A stretch of 64,000 nucleotides of DNA from Bacteroidota bacterium (GCA_018267915.1 JAFDXN010000060.1:186001-250000), one strand, 5' to 3'; positions 8,858-18,574 are shown, counted from the first letter of the stretch. Notes: generated from the sequence alone by a model not told the origin. Numbers and translations: made by a program.

Positions 8858-9313
8858 ATGAGAGGCGTCAATAGAGTAATACTGATAGGTAACCTTGGCC
8901 GAGAGCCGGACCTTCAGTGGTTGGAAGGGCATATCGCGGTAGCAAAATTCCCGTTGGCAACGACGGAAACATTTAAAGATAAAAACGGCAACCTGGTATC
9001 ACAAACCGAATGGCATACTGTGGTTCTGTGGCGCGGCCTGGCCGAACTGGCCCAGAAATACCTGCATAAGGGTAGTCTCGTGTTCATCGAAGGAAGATTG
9101 AGGACACGCTCGTGGGAAGACAAGGACAAAAACAAGAAATTCAGCACCGAAATAGTAGGGGATAACCTGGTAATGCTGGATAAAAGAAAAGATAACGGCA
9201 CTGAATTTCAACAAGGTACAGATACAAATACCGAAATGGGCGGCTTCACCGCGCCGGATGTTAACTATGATCCGGGCGCTGCGGGCGGCACTAAAGATGA
9301 TTTACCGTTTTGA
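8858..9313 (+). CDS. ssb: Single-stranded DNA-binding protein
   Basis: This 151-aa SSB protects single-stranded DNA in replication and repair. The OB fold spans about residues 1-108, starting MRGVNRVILIGNLGREPDL, with the WHTVVLW and SLVFIEGRLRTRSWEDK strands. A Gly/Asn-rich linker leads to the acidic tail DDLPF, the family's protein-interaction tip. A weak -7 box (TAAATTTA) lies in the 45-nt gap after mutY, so it may be both cotranscribed with mutY and independently expressed. A strong terminator follows. Confidence 0.96.
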   Translation: MRGVNRVILIGNLGREPDLQWLEGHIAVAKFPLATTETFKDKNGNLVSQTEWHTVVLWRGLAELAQKYLHKGSLVFIEGRLRTRSWEDKDKNKKFSTEIVGDNLVMLDKRKDNGTEFQQGTDTNTEMGGFTAPDVNYDPGAAGGTKDDLPF

Positions 9314-9334
9314 TATTACTACTCCTTAACGGGC

Positions 9335-9376
9335 AAAAAAGGAAAGAATTCACATCAGCATTTCTTTCCTTTTTTT
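9335..9376 (+). terminator. Terminator after ssb
   Basis: AAAAAAGGAAAGAA pairs with TTCTTTCCTTTTTT around a loop of about 13 nt, followed by more T residues. The last T of the tract is also the first base of the gldE -7 box. Confidence 0.8.
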
Positions 9377-9383
9377 AATTTTG
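9376..9383 (+). promoter_or_regulatory. -7 box of gldE promoter
   Basis: TAATTTTG matches TAnnTTTG exactly and starts 31 nt upstream of the TTG start at 9407. It directly abuts the T tract of the ssb terminator. Confidence 0.55.
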
Positions 9384-9406
9384 GTTCAACAACAAATTCA
9401 TAGCAC

Positions 9407-10759
9407 TTGGAAAGCACAGCGGAAGGCGGGACGATACTTAACACAATACTATTTGAGGCCGCGCACGGCACTTTTTCCGCATCGAATGTTACCGTCCTTA
9501 TTATCATCATATTGATATTGCTGCTGCTTACCGGCATCACAGCAGGGTCCGAGACTGCTTATTTTTCACTTACAGCCAAGGATATCAATTACCTGAAGAC
9601 AAAGGAAGAGTCGGGCGCCAGGCAGGTCATCCGCCTGCTTGATCAGCCTAAGGTGTTGCTTGCTACCATCCTCGTGGCCAACAATTTCATTAATATCGCC
9701 ATTGTGATCAGCACTAACCTGCTGGTGAATAGCCTCCTGCCTGCAGACATCGGTGCGCTGTGGTCCTTCCTGATCCAGGTAGTCGTTGTTACTTTTTTAC
9801 TTGTTCTTTTCGGCGAAGTATTACCTAAAGTATATGCCACGCAGAACAACATGCGTATGGCACTTTTCTGCGCCCCGGTGCTAAAGATTATGCTCCGGAT
9901 TTTTATGCCCGTAAGCAAGATGCTTGTGTCCTCAACATCTTATATCGAAGGTCGCCTGGGCGTAAAAAGTATCAATAATCTTAGCAGTGAGGATTTTGAA
10001 CATGCGATCGAGTTAACCGTAGGTCACTCAGCTACGCGCGAGGAGGTCAACATTTTTAAAGGTATACTGAAGTTCAGTAACATTACCGTTAAGCAGATCA
10101 TGCGCACGCGTATGGATGTGAGCGGCATACTTTACGAGATGTCTTACCGGCAGGTGCAGCAGTTTTGTATTGAGGTTGGCTATTCCAGGTTGCCCGTATA
10201 TAAGGAAAGCCTGGATAAGATTGCAGGAATGATACATACGAAAGACCTGTTGCCTTATATAGACCAGGAAGATTTCGATTGGCATGCACTGGTGCGGCCG
10301 GCATATTTTGTGCACGAGGGCAAGCTGATAGAAGATCTGTTGCACGAGTTTCAGCAAAAGCGTATTCACTTTGCAGTTGTGGTCGATGAATTTGGCGGCA
10401 CCTCGGGTATAGTAACACTTGAAGATATTATGGAGGAGATCATCGGCGAAATAAAAGATGAATTTGACGAGGAAGACCTGCACTATAAACGCATAGATGA
10501 CAATAATTTCATATTTGAAGGAAAAACGCTCATTAACGACCTTTCACGCATCATAGGCGAGCAGCCAGACGTATTCGATGCGGTGAGGGGCGAAAGTGAC
10601 TCGCTCGGAGGCTTGATATTGGAGATCTCGGGTAAGTTCCCCGCCGTCAACGAGACCATCAGTTATGAAAACTACGATTTTACCGTACTGGAGATCGAGA
10701 AGCTGCGCATCAAAAGGGTAAAGTTGAGCATTAATCCACCCACCGAGAAGGCGGATTAG
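9407..10759 (+). CDS. gldE: GldE-like CBS/CorC-domain membrane protein
   Basis: This 450-aa protein has an N-terminal DUF21-type membrane domain (hydrophobic segments about residues 22-45, 85-105, 115-145), a CBS-pair region (about 215-335, with IMRTRMDVSGI and DEFGGTSGIVTLEDIMEEI) and a C-terminal CorC/HlyC domain (about 355-445). In gliding Bacteroidota this architecture next to ssb is GldE, linked to GldD and to assembly or stability of the gliding/T9SS machinery. It also resembles CorC/TlyC ion-transport proteins, so the exact role is uncertain. The start is TTG at 9407, since no ATG precedes the first membrane helix. gldD, usually next door, is absent here. Confidence 0.85.
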   Translation: MESTAEGGTILNTILFEAAHGTFSASNVTVLIIIILILLLLTGITAGSETAYFSLTAKDINYLKTKEESGARQVIRLLDQPKVLLATILVANNFINIAIVISTNLLVNSLLPADIGALWSFLIQVVVVTFLLVLFGEVLPKVYATQNNMRMALFCAPVLKIMLRIFMPVSKMLVSSTSYIEGRLGVKSINNLSSEDFEHAIELTVGHSATREEVNIFKGILKFSNITVKQIMRTRMDVSGILYEMSYRQVQQFCIEVGYSRLPVYKESLDKIAGMIHTKDLLPYIDQEDFDWHALVRPAYFVHEGKLIEDLLHEFQQKRIHFAVVVDEFGGTSGIVTLEDIMEEIIGEIKDEFDEEDLHYKRIDDNNFIFEGKTLINDLSRIIGEQPDVFDAVRGESDSLGGLILEISGKFPAVNETISYENYDFTVLEIEKLRIKRVKLSINPPTEKAD

Positions 10760-10893
10760 TATCGCATGGGTTTAAAATAATATAGGTATACACTATAATT
10801 TCCACGGAAGGACAAATCTCCCCTCAAAAAAATATCATTTGTTGAATTTTTTTTTCAGGTATTTTATCCCTAATTTACTGCCAAATATTTGTT

Positions 10894-10915
10894 AAAAAGT
10901 CCAATACGACTTTTT
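10894..10915 (+). terminator. Possible weak hairpin terminator
   Basis: AAAAAGTC pairs with GACTTTTT around a 6-nt loop in the 194-bp gap after gldE. It lies only 38 nt before the start of the large T9SS gene, so it could equally be part of that gene's leader. Confidence 0.35.
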
Positions 10916-10953
10916 GCGCAATATTGAATTGATAAGCAATTAATTAAGCGACC

Positions 10954-13900
10954 ATGTCATTTAAAAAGCTACCTCTTATTTTGACGGCTTTGCTGCTAAC
11001 CCTGTGCGGCCATAGCTACGCGTACTATATGAACACCCTTACGCTCTATGCTACAGGCCCTGCTGGTTCCGATACTACCGGTTGGGTAAATTCGACCTTT
11101 ACTAAGGTGGACAACTCTATGATAGTGTCCAATGGCGGTACCCCCCAGCGCGCCTGGGCGGTTTTTAAGCCTAATAATCCTTTGCCGGTCAACGCGGTAA
11201 TAGCCAGTGCTTATGTTGTCTTTAATGTTACCAACGTTTCTAATCCGGGTGCTGAGACAAACCTGATCACAGTTAACCCACAGGATATGTCAACCTATAC
11301 AGGTAACGCTTTATACGGAGGCTTATTTCCTGCGCCAACGTTTAGTAATACGGTATGGGGCACAGCGACCGGCACCGTAACCTGTACGGTTAACAACGCA
11401 ACAATGGCATCATATCTTGCCTACCCGGCTATCACTCTCGGATGGCTGGAAACTTCCGGTGGCGTGTCTTACACCATCAGCGGAGAAACATCGGGGATAC
11501 TGGCACCTCACCTGGTTATCAATTACTACATACCTTGCCCGGGCACACCTACGCCCGGTACGGCCTCGTCCACCGCAAGCGTAATTTGTCCTAATACGCC
11601 TTTTACTTTAAGCGATGTCGGGTACACTGTTGACACCGGCGTTACCTATCAGTGGCAATCAAGCAGTAATGTGGCCGGCCCGTTCAGCGATATCCCGACT
11701 GCGACCAATCCGGCCTCATATACAGTAACCAACCAGGGAGTGACCACTTATTACCGCTTGAAGGTTGTATGTGCTTTCAATGGCAGTCCTGCTTACTCAA
11801 ACGTTGTTACTGTTACAGAAAATCCTCCAACCTCATGCTTTTGCACGCCTAATCCCGGTTCGGGTGGCTGCACCGGCGGCGATGGTGTAGGCACCTTTGT
11901 ATTTGCTGGCGAAGGGCCGGGCATAACCGACTTCGGCACAGGCTGTCATGCCGGCGCTTACGATGATCGTTTTGTTGAGTCTGTAACGCTTATGCAATGT
12001 GTAACTTACAGTGCCCTGGTAACGAAGATATCGAACAACGGCCAGCAGGACAACGTTTCAGTATGGATCGACTTTAACGATGACGGCATTTTCCAGACAT
12101 CAGAGCGTGTGGGTACAGCCAATAACATTACAGATGCATATCCTAGTCCCGACAACCTGACGATAACGATACCCACAGGCGCCAACCCGGGCGACCACCG
12201 CATGCGCGTGATGGTGGGTCGAGGGGTAGCTCCTACTTTGTTCGATCCTTGTAATGCAGGGCCTGTGTGGAACTATGGTGAAACACACGATTACAAAGCA
12301 ACTATCGTTCCCATCATCGTCCTCAATAACCCGATCGTTGCAGGCCTTACCGATGTGTGCGCAGGGACCTGTGTGCAATTAACGGCCAACGTGGCCAATG
12401 CAAATGCAGGCACTCAGTATATCTGGACGTATCCTCCGGCATTCACACCGGTTATCACTACCAATCCTACGCTTAATATCTGCAACGCCACCCAGGCCAA
12501 TGGCGGTACCTACAGTGTGCGTGCTTTTTATGGCTGCGACACCACCGCAATAGGTTCTGCCGATGTTACGATCCATGATCAGCCGCAAGCGACTCCGAGT
12601 TCAAACAGCCCGGTATGTAGCGGAACGACTTTGAACCTGAATGGCACACCGGTACCTCCATTTGTGATAACAAACTGGGAATGGTTGGGGCCGGTATTTT
12701 ACGATCAGCTCGGCCAAAGTGTAACAAGGCCGGGAATGCTCACTACTTATGCAGGTACTTATAGCATGATCGTTACCGATGGCTTCGGTTGTAAGGACAC
12801 ATTTACTACAAACGTGACGGTGATTCAGACGCCAAGTATTACTTTGACACCCACCAGCCCCACTACATGTAATCCGGGCAATGACGGCCAGATAAAGATC
12901 AGCGGACTTACAACGGGATCCCTGTATGATATATTTTGGACAGGCCCTCTTGGCCCCGGACAGCAACTTAACATGACGGCAGCTGCAGGCGCTGTAACTA
13001 TTACAGGGTTGATCGCCGGCTCCTATACTGTGCACGTTTTAACCCACGATGTACCTGCGTGCCAGACAACCGATGTGATAACGACAATAGTGAACCCGGG
13101 CTATACAATAACCTCCCTTACACCAACCAATCCAACAACTTGTACTCCTGGTAATGACGGTAAGATCCAGCTCTGCGGGCTGCCGGCCAGCCAATCTGCC
13201 TGGAACATACATTATAATTATAACGCCTCACCGGTAACGATATCTAATGTAACGATACCAGCCAATGGTTGCTATACTATTACAGGCCTTTCGGCAGGCA
13301 CCTACGACAATATTTATGGTGAGCATAATGGCTGTAACACCAACATAATGGGGCCAACTATATTAAGCAACCCTGCATATAGTATCAGCAACGTTACGTT
13401 TGTAAATCCAACCAATTGTGTCCCGGGGTGCAACGGTACTATTACTTTGTCGGGTTTGCCTGGCAATACAAGCGGCTGGACAGGCTCTTACACTCAAGAC
13501 GGAAATCCGGTTTCCTTCGGCCCCGTGAGCGCTAATGGTTCGGGCCAGATTGTTCTCAGTAACATATGCGCCGGCACATATGCTAACTTCACTTTAACAA
13601 GGAATGGTTGCCAGACAAACACATGGCTTGGTGCTATCATATTGACAAATCCTACGTATACATTGTCGAGTATTACGCCTACGAATCCGAGCGGTTGTAC
13701 CAATAGCACTGGCAGCTTCAAAATATGCGGCTTGCCGCCTTCGACCGGAGGTTTCGTAGTTACTTATCTTAACCCCCAGAACAATGTGGTGAACACTGCG
13801 ACTGTTAGTTCCGACGCCAGTGGTTGCATCACCGTAAGCAACCTGGTAGCGGGGACATACGATAATATTTATGCTACCAAAGGCGGATGTGTAACCAACG

Positions 13901-16038
13901 CGCTTGGACCGATCACATTGACTAATCCTGCCAATCCGGTAGCAACTGCAAGCAGCAATAGTCCTGTGTGCAGCGGCAATAACATCATCTTCACAGGCGG
14001 ACAGAATGGTCTTACTTACAGCTGGTATTTCCCTTCAGGAGCTTCCTGGACAAATGTTCAGAGCCCGACGATAACAGGCAGTTCGCTGACCGATTCAGGC
14101 ACATACAAGATCGTAGTAACTGATCCGGCTACCGGTTGTAAAGATTCTGCGACTACACATGTTGTAGTTAACAAGACACCAACCCTAACAAGTATAAGCT
14201 ATGTTAACCCGAACAAGTGTGTTACATGTAACGGTTCATTTACTATTGCAGGTCTCGACCCTAATACCAATTATACGCTGCATTATCTGAAGAATGCAAT
14301 ACTGCAGTTCCCGGTTAACTTTACCAGCTCTGCGACAGGGACTTACACACGCACGAACCAGTGTGCAGGCACTTACGATAATATTTATGTAACATCGGCG
14401 GCGCCGGCAGGTTGCCCGTCAAATGCACTAGGACCAATAACACTGACCGATCCACCTGCTCCGCCGCAGCCGTCTGCTAATAGCAACTCTCCAGTATGCG
14501 CCGGTGACACCTTGAAACTTACGGCAACTTCAGCAACATACAACGCAAGTTACCGTTGGTCAGGTCCTGCCGCTTTTGGAACCAATATTGCCGGTCAGAA
14601 CCAGAACGTGCCGAACGTGACAGCGGCATATGGCGGTACTTATTCGGTAACGGTGAAGGATACATTTAACTGTACCTCCCTGCCAACTACGCTTTCTGTA
14701 TCGATCAAGCCCCAGCCGGTCATCAGTATTGGCAGCAATACACCTGTTTGCGTAACGGCAACACTGGAATTGTATTCCTCCAGCGATATCCCTGGATCGA
14801 CAGTATTGTGGACTTATCCTGACGGGCCAACATCGACATTGGACAGCCCGACAAGACCTAATGCTATACCTGCGTATGGCGGTGAATATAAGGTGCAGTA
14901 CACATCGCCTTTCGGTTGTGTGTCCATAGATAGCACCGATGTGTTCATCGGTAATATATTACTTGCTAACCTGTCAGCATCCAGCAACAGCCCGTTATGT
15001 TCGGGTGATACCCTGAAGCTGAATGCTGGCGCCCTTGTACCCGGCGCGCAATACTCGTGGACGGGCCCTAACGGCTATAATACACCGATCGCCAACCCGA
15101 TAAGGACGAATATACAGGTGGCCGATTCCGGTGACTATATTGTTTCTGCCACCCTGAACGGATGTCTTGGTGCCCCGGATACCGTGCACGTAGTAGTGCA
15201 CCAGACCGATACCGCTACCATCACCATATCTGTGTTCCCCGGCGATACTATTTGCGTGGGTGATAATGTGGTCTTTACTGCAAATGTTACGAACGGCGGC
15301 AGCAACGCGCAATATCAATGGGTGAAAAACGGCAACTGGGTAATAGGCGCAATCGACAGCTTCTGGGGCTCGCCCTACCTGGTGAACCATGATAGCGTAT
15401 TCTGCATCCTGACCAGCAATGAGGTTTGCGTGTCAAACCCTGTTGACACAAGTAATAAGATCGGCATTACACTTGGCGGCCTGGTAGCACCTTCGGTGAT
15501 ATTGACGGCCAACCCAACAGTGATCCTACCCGGCAACCCGGTTACATTCACTGCCACCGTGGCAAATGCAGGCCCGAATCCGACTTTTGAATGGTTCAAG
15601 AACGGCGTACTGATACCGGGAGCAACCACGAACACGTATACCACTGTAAATATTACCATGGCCGACCAGATAAAGGTGGTGGTACACAGCAGTTGGACTT
15701 GTGCGCTCACCGATACAGCAAGCGCTATTTGGGGTAATCCGAACATCAGCACCAGCACAAAGAATGTGAACGGCAAGGAGACCGTAATGAGCCTCTATCC
15801 TAACCCGAACGATGGCAATTTCACCCTCGATGGAATATTCGGTGACATTACCGATCAAAAAGACGTAAAGGTTGAAGTAGTGAATGCCCTTGGTCAGGTG
15901 GTTTACCACGATAAGGTTAATATCGCCAACAATGTATTGCATATGCAATTTGCCCTTGTGGATATGCCTGCCGGCATGTATGTGCTCAGGCTCGGCGAAG
16001 GTAATGAAGCACGTATGCTGAGGTTCACGATTAAATAA
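10954..16038 (+). CDS. Giant multidomain T9SS-sorted adhesin-like protein
   Basis: This 1694-aa secreted protein begins with a signal peptide (about residues 1-24). A beta-sandwich resembling DNRLRE-type domains follows (about 25-195), then a cysteine-containing Ig-like region and a GEVED-type domain (about 330-450, with WIDFNDDGIF and a GETHDY end). Next come Ig-like modules starting S-N-S-P-V-C (near 548, 997, 1175, 1256 and 1339) interleaved with five SprB-like repeats (near 629, 719, 810, 903, 1076) of the form NPTTCxPGNDGxI. The C-terminal modules (from about 1421) match the next gene. A type A sorting domain (about 1611-1694, LYPNPNDGNF) ends the protein. A surface adhesin or gliding-type filament is likely but unproven. 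Confidence 0.88.
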   Translation: MSFKKLPLILTALLLTLCGHSYAYYMNTLTLYATGPAGSDTTGWVNSTFTKVDNSMIVSNGGTPQRAWAVFKPNNPLPVNAVIASAYVVFNVTNVSNPGAETNLITVNPQDMSTYTGNALYGGLFPAPTFSNTVWGTATGTVTCTVNNATMASYLAYPAITLGWLETSGGVSYTISGETSGILAPHLVINYYIPCPGTPTPGTASSTASVICPNTPFTLSDVGYTVDTGVTYQWQSSSNVAGPFSDIPTATNPASYTVTNQGVTTYYRLKVVCAFNGSPAYSNVVTVTENPPTSCFCTPNPGSGGCTGGDGVGTFVFAGEGPGITDFGTGCHAGAYDDRFVESVTLMQCVTYSALVTKISNNGQQDNVSVWIDFNDDGIFQTSERVGTANNITDAYPSPDNLTITIPTGANPGDHRMRVMVGRGVAPTLFDPCNAGPVWNYGETHDYKATIVPIIVLNNPIVAGLTDVCAGTCVQLTANVANANAGTQYIWTYPPAFTPVITTNPTLNICNATQANGGTYSVRAFYGCDTTAIGSADVTIHDQPQATPSSNSPVCSGTTLNLNGTPVPPFVITNWEWLGPVFYDQLGQSVTRPGMLTTYAGTYSMIVTDGFGCKDTFTTNVTVIQTPSITLTPTSPTTCNPGNDGQIKISGLTTGSLYDIFWTGPLGPGQQLNMTAAAGAVTITGLIAGSYTVHVLTHDVPACQTTDVITTIVNPGYTITSLTPTNPTTCTPGNDGKIQLCGLPASQSAWNIHYNYNASPVTISNVTIPANGCYTITGLSAGTYDNIYGEHNGCNTNIMGPTILSNPAYSISNVTFVNPTNCVPGCNGTITLSGLPGNTSGWTGSYTQDGNPVSFGPVSANGSGQIVLSNICAGTYANFTLTRNGCQTNTWLGAIILTNPTYTLSSITPTNPSGCTNSTGSFKICGLPPSTGGFVVTYLNPQNNVVNTATVSSDASGCITVSNLVAGTYDNIYATKGGCVTNALGPITLTNPANPVATASSNSPVCSGNNIIFTGGQNGLTYSWYFPSGASWTNVQSPTITGSSLTDSGTYKIVVTDPATGCKDSATTHVVVNKTPTLTSISYVNPNKCVTCNGSFTIAGLDPNTNYTLHYLKNAILQFPVNFTSSATGTYTRTNQCAGTYDNIYVTSAAPAGCPSNALGPITLTDPPAPPQPSANSNSPVCAGDTLKLTATSATYNASYRWSGPAAFGTNIAGQNQNVPNVTAAYGGTYSVTVKDTFNCTSLPTTLSVSIKPQPVISIGSNTPVCVTATLELYSSSDIPGSTVLWTYPDGPTSTLDSPTRPNAIPAYGGEYKVQYTSPFGCVSIDSTDVFIGNILLANLSASSNSPLCSGDTLKLNAGALVPGAQYSWTGPNGYNTPIANPIRTNIQVADSGDYIVSATLNGCLGAPDTVHVVVHQTDTATITISVFPGDTICVGDNVVFTANVTNGGSNAQYQWVKNGNWVIGAIDSFWGSPYLVNHDSVFCILTSNEVCVSNPVDTSNKIGITLGGLVAPSVILTANPTVILPGNPVTFTATVANAGPNPTFEWFKNGVLIPGATTNTYTTVNITMADQIKVVVHSSWTCALTDTASAIWGNPNISTSTKNVNGKETVMSLYPNPNDGNFTLDGIFGDITDQKDVKVEVVNALGQVVYHDKVNIANNVLHMQFALVDMPAGMYVLRLGEGNEARMLRFTIK

Positions 16039-16058
16039 ATTAGTATATAATATCTCTG

Positions 16059-16089
16059 AAAAAGCGCCCGGACCACCCGGGCGCTTTTT
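16059..16089 (+). terminator. Hairpin terminator
   Basis: AAAAAGCGCCCGG and CCGGGCGCTTTTT form a strong stem right after the 1694-aa gene, so the two tandem adhesin genes are probably separate transcripts. Confidence 0.85.
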
Positions 16090-16234
16090 GTGTGAAAAAT
16101 GCTATTTAGTGTTAGGAGATTTTTTATTTAAAAATATGTTTCTTAAATTGATAAGGTTATCTTATCTTTCTATCTCGTATAGCTGTTTTCTGTTGCTTTT
16201 GAACACAAAAAGCGACGCTTAATAAATTTCAGGC

Positions 16235-18256
16235 ATGAGGAAAAACTACTTTCTTACTTTCTTACTGTTATTATCCATTGTTTGTCGTCAGCACGCCGGA
16301 GCCCAGGTTACCTATCGCTTCACTGCGCTGTCAGGAACATATACTGCCTTGAGCGGCGCAACTAATGTGACGCTTTTTGGTACTGCCAACGACGGTTATA
16401 ACGGCTTCATACCTCTCGGGTTCAACTTCTATTACAACGGTGCTGCTACAGCTACAACTACTGTTGGTGTGAGTACCAACGGCTTTATGACTTTAGCAGG
16501 TTTCCTTAATAACTCGACACCCGCTAATAACCTCACTTCCGGCTTGAGTGGGCGCAGGCCGGTGATAGCCCCACTGTGGGATGACCTTGCGGTAACCTCA
16601 GCCACCACAGGTATCAGTTATAAAGTGACGGGCACAACGCCCAACAGGATATTCACTATGCAATGGCAAAATATCCACTGGCAGCAATCATATGTGCCGA
16701 TCGCCGGTTCCATGCAGGTGAAGCTTTATGAGACATCTAATTTTATAGACTTTCAATATGACTCTACCGGTACTACGCAAAGCGAAAGTGCTTCGATAGG
16801 GCTCACAACAGGAGCGACAGGCTCCGGTACCTTCGCCTCTGTGCAAAACACAGGCACTGCACCAACGATCAGCACCACTGCCGAAGCCGCTACATTAACC
16901 GGTATGTTGCATGCAGGCCAGATATATCGCTGGAGTTATGCGCCCACAGCCAGTGGCACTACGGTGGTTTGCCTTGGGCAAACCATAAATCTGAATGTAA
17001 CAGGTATCGCAGGTGCGACCTTTACATGGACCGGGCCAAACATCACACCTACTACCGGCCCCACGCTTACCATCACCAATGCCCAGCTTGCCGATGGAGG
17101 CACGTACTATGTGACACAGACATATAACGGCGCCGAATCGGCCGCTGATTCGATCATTGTCACAGTAGGCTCTCCCCAGCCCGGAGGTTTGCCTGACGGT
17201 GCGGCGAACACGCCAATTTGCAGTGGCCAGACCCTTAATTTCTCTGTAACCAATTTCAGCCCGGCTTACACCTATTCGTGGACTGGTCCTAACGCATACA
17301 ACTCGCCACTGGCGAGCCCAAGCATACCCGATGTTGCAGTTACCGACGCAGGCGATTATATAGTTACTGCAACTTCCTTCAATGGTTGTACTCAATCGGA
17401 TACCGTGCATGTTGATGTTATTCAGACAGACACTGCCGGCATCGACATCAGTGTAGCTCCGAACGATACGATCTGCGTTGGCGATGATGCTGAATTCTCG
17501 TCTGTGATCACAAATGGTGGTTCGGACCCTCAATATCAGTGGGTGAGGAACAGCCATTGGGTGCTGGGTGCAGTCGATTCCTTCTGGGGCTCTAATCAAC
17601 TCATCACGAACGACACGATCTTCTGTATCCTTACGAGCAATAAAACTTGCGTTTACAATCCTGTGGATTCAAGTAACAGGATCGTTATATCATTAGCAAG
17701 CTACCTGGCACCTTCGGTAACGCTGACGGCCTCAACCAATGTTACATTGCCTGGCCAGCCGATCGACTTTACGGCAAGCGCGATAAATGCAGGCACCAAC
17801 CCTACCTACGAGTGGTTTAGGAACGGTATACTGATACCAAATGTTACAGGCACTACTTATACAGGCTATAACCTTACAATGAATGACCAGATCAGGGTAA
17901 TAGTACATAGCAGCTACACTTGCGCAGCCGTGGATACCGCAACCGATTTCTGGGGCAATCCGAATATCGTAGTTCCGACAGGAGTTGTATCTGTAAACAA
18001 CGGGAAGGATATCACATTATATCCCAACCCCAACCCGGGTGAATTTAATGTCGCAGGTACTGCGTCGGGCAATACCGTGCAGGCTGCGATCGTAAATGTG
18101 ATGGGCCAGGAAATATACAACGGCACTGCAGAAGTGATCAACGGTCGCTTCAATATGCATGTGGCACTTGACAATAACCTTCCGGCGGGCATGTATATTA
18201 TGCATCTGCGCTCTGGCAACAGCAGGAATATCATTCGTTTTTCTATCAGTAAATAA
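16235..18256 (+). CDS. T9SS-sorted Ig-like surface protein, paralog of the upstream gene
   Basis: This 673-aa secreted protein has a signal peptide (about residues 1-23) and an N-terminal beta-rich domain (about 25-225) with STNGFMTL and PLWDDL motifs, reminiscent of nidogen-like folds. Ig-like modules follow, including one starting NTPICSGQTLNF (about 327). The last part (about 395-673) closely parallels the C-terminal modules of the preceding 1694-aa protein: both have TICVGD, YQWV, DSFWGS, FCILTSN, VHSS and WGNPNI in the same order. It ends in a type A sorting domain (LYPNPNPGEF ... PAGMYIMHLRSG). A near-consensus -7 box TAAATTTC lies close upstream. Function is unknown; surface adhesion is inferred. 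Confidence 0.86.
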   Translation: MRKNYFLTFLLLLSIVCRQHAGAQVTYRFTALSGTYTALSGATNVTLFGTANDGYNGFIPLGFNFYYNGAATATTTVGVSTNGFMTLAGFLNNSTPANNLTSGLSGRRPVIAPLWDDLAVTSATTGISYKVTGTTPNRIFTMQWQNIHWQQSYVPIAGSMQVKLYETSNFIDFQYDSTGTTQSESASIGLTTGATGSGTFASVQNTGTAPTISTTAEAATLTGMLHAGQIYRWSYAPTASGTTVVCLGQTINLNVTGIAGATFTWTGPNITPTTGPTLTITNAQLADGGTYYVTQTYNGAESAADSIIVTVGSPQPGGLPDGAANTPICSGQTLNFSVTNFSPAYTYSWTGPNAYNSPLASPSIPDVAVTDAGDYIVTATSFNGCTQSDTVHVDVIQTDTAGIDISVAPNDTICVGDDAEFSSVITNGGSDPQYQWVRNSHWVLGAVDSFWGSNQLITNDTIFCILTSNKTCVYNPVDSSNRIVISLASYLAPSVTLTASTNVTLPGQPIDFTASAINAGTNPTYEWFRNGILIPNVTGTTYTGYNLTMNDQIRVIVHSSYTCAAVDTATDFWGNPNIVVPTGVVSVNNGKDITLYPNPNPGEFNVAGTASGNTVQAAIVNVMGQEIYNGTAEVINGRFNMHVALDNNLPAGMYIMHLRSGNSRNIIRFSISK

Positions 18257-18274
18257 GCTGACTTAAATACCTGG

Positions 18275-18305
18275 AAAAGTCCCGCCGAACGGCGGGACTT
18301 TTTTT
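18275..18305 (+). terminator. Hairpin terminator
   Basis: AAAAGTCCCGCC pairs with GGCGGGACTTTT around a GAAC loop and is followed by more T residues. It lies 18 nt after the 673-aa gene. Confidence 0.9.
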
Positions 18306-18469
18306 AACGCAAAATGTGGATATCTCCATTTGGAACTGGCTCCTTCCCAATCGTATCTTGCAGCGTAAAGGCAATTTTTCGAATTGATTTGCTGATATTT
18401 CATATCTCTGTTTGGCCGGCTTTTGAAGCTGAGAGAAGCAGGCCCAAAAAACTCACAAAGCACATTTGG

Positions 18470-18574
18470 GAACCTTGATGAAGCTTCAGGGAAGCTTGGG
18501 GAAGCTTGAGAGAAGCTTGAGGGAACTTTGAGGAAGCTTGAAAGAACCTTGAGGAAGCTTGAAAGAACCTTGGC
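18470..18574. repeat. Phased 10/11-bp tandem repeat (GAAGCTTGAG)
   Basis: Ten degenerate units start at 18470, 18480, 18491, 18501, 18512, 18523, 18533, 18544, 18554 and 18565. Spacings alternate 10 and 11 bp (mean about 10.6), close to one helical turn. The units are GAAGCTTGAG or GAACCTTGAG variants, so AAGCTT (a HindIII site) recurs. A 21-bp double unit describes it equally well. Confidence 0.85.

Noticed and set aside
10781..10797. TATAG...CTATA dyad after gldE as an operator
   Set aside because: The arms are short and A/T-only, in an A/T-rich region, so chance is a sufficient explanation.
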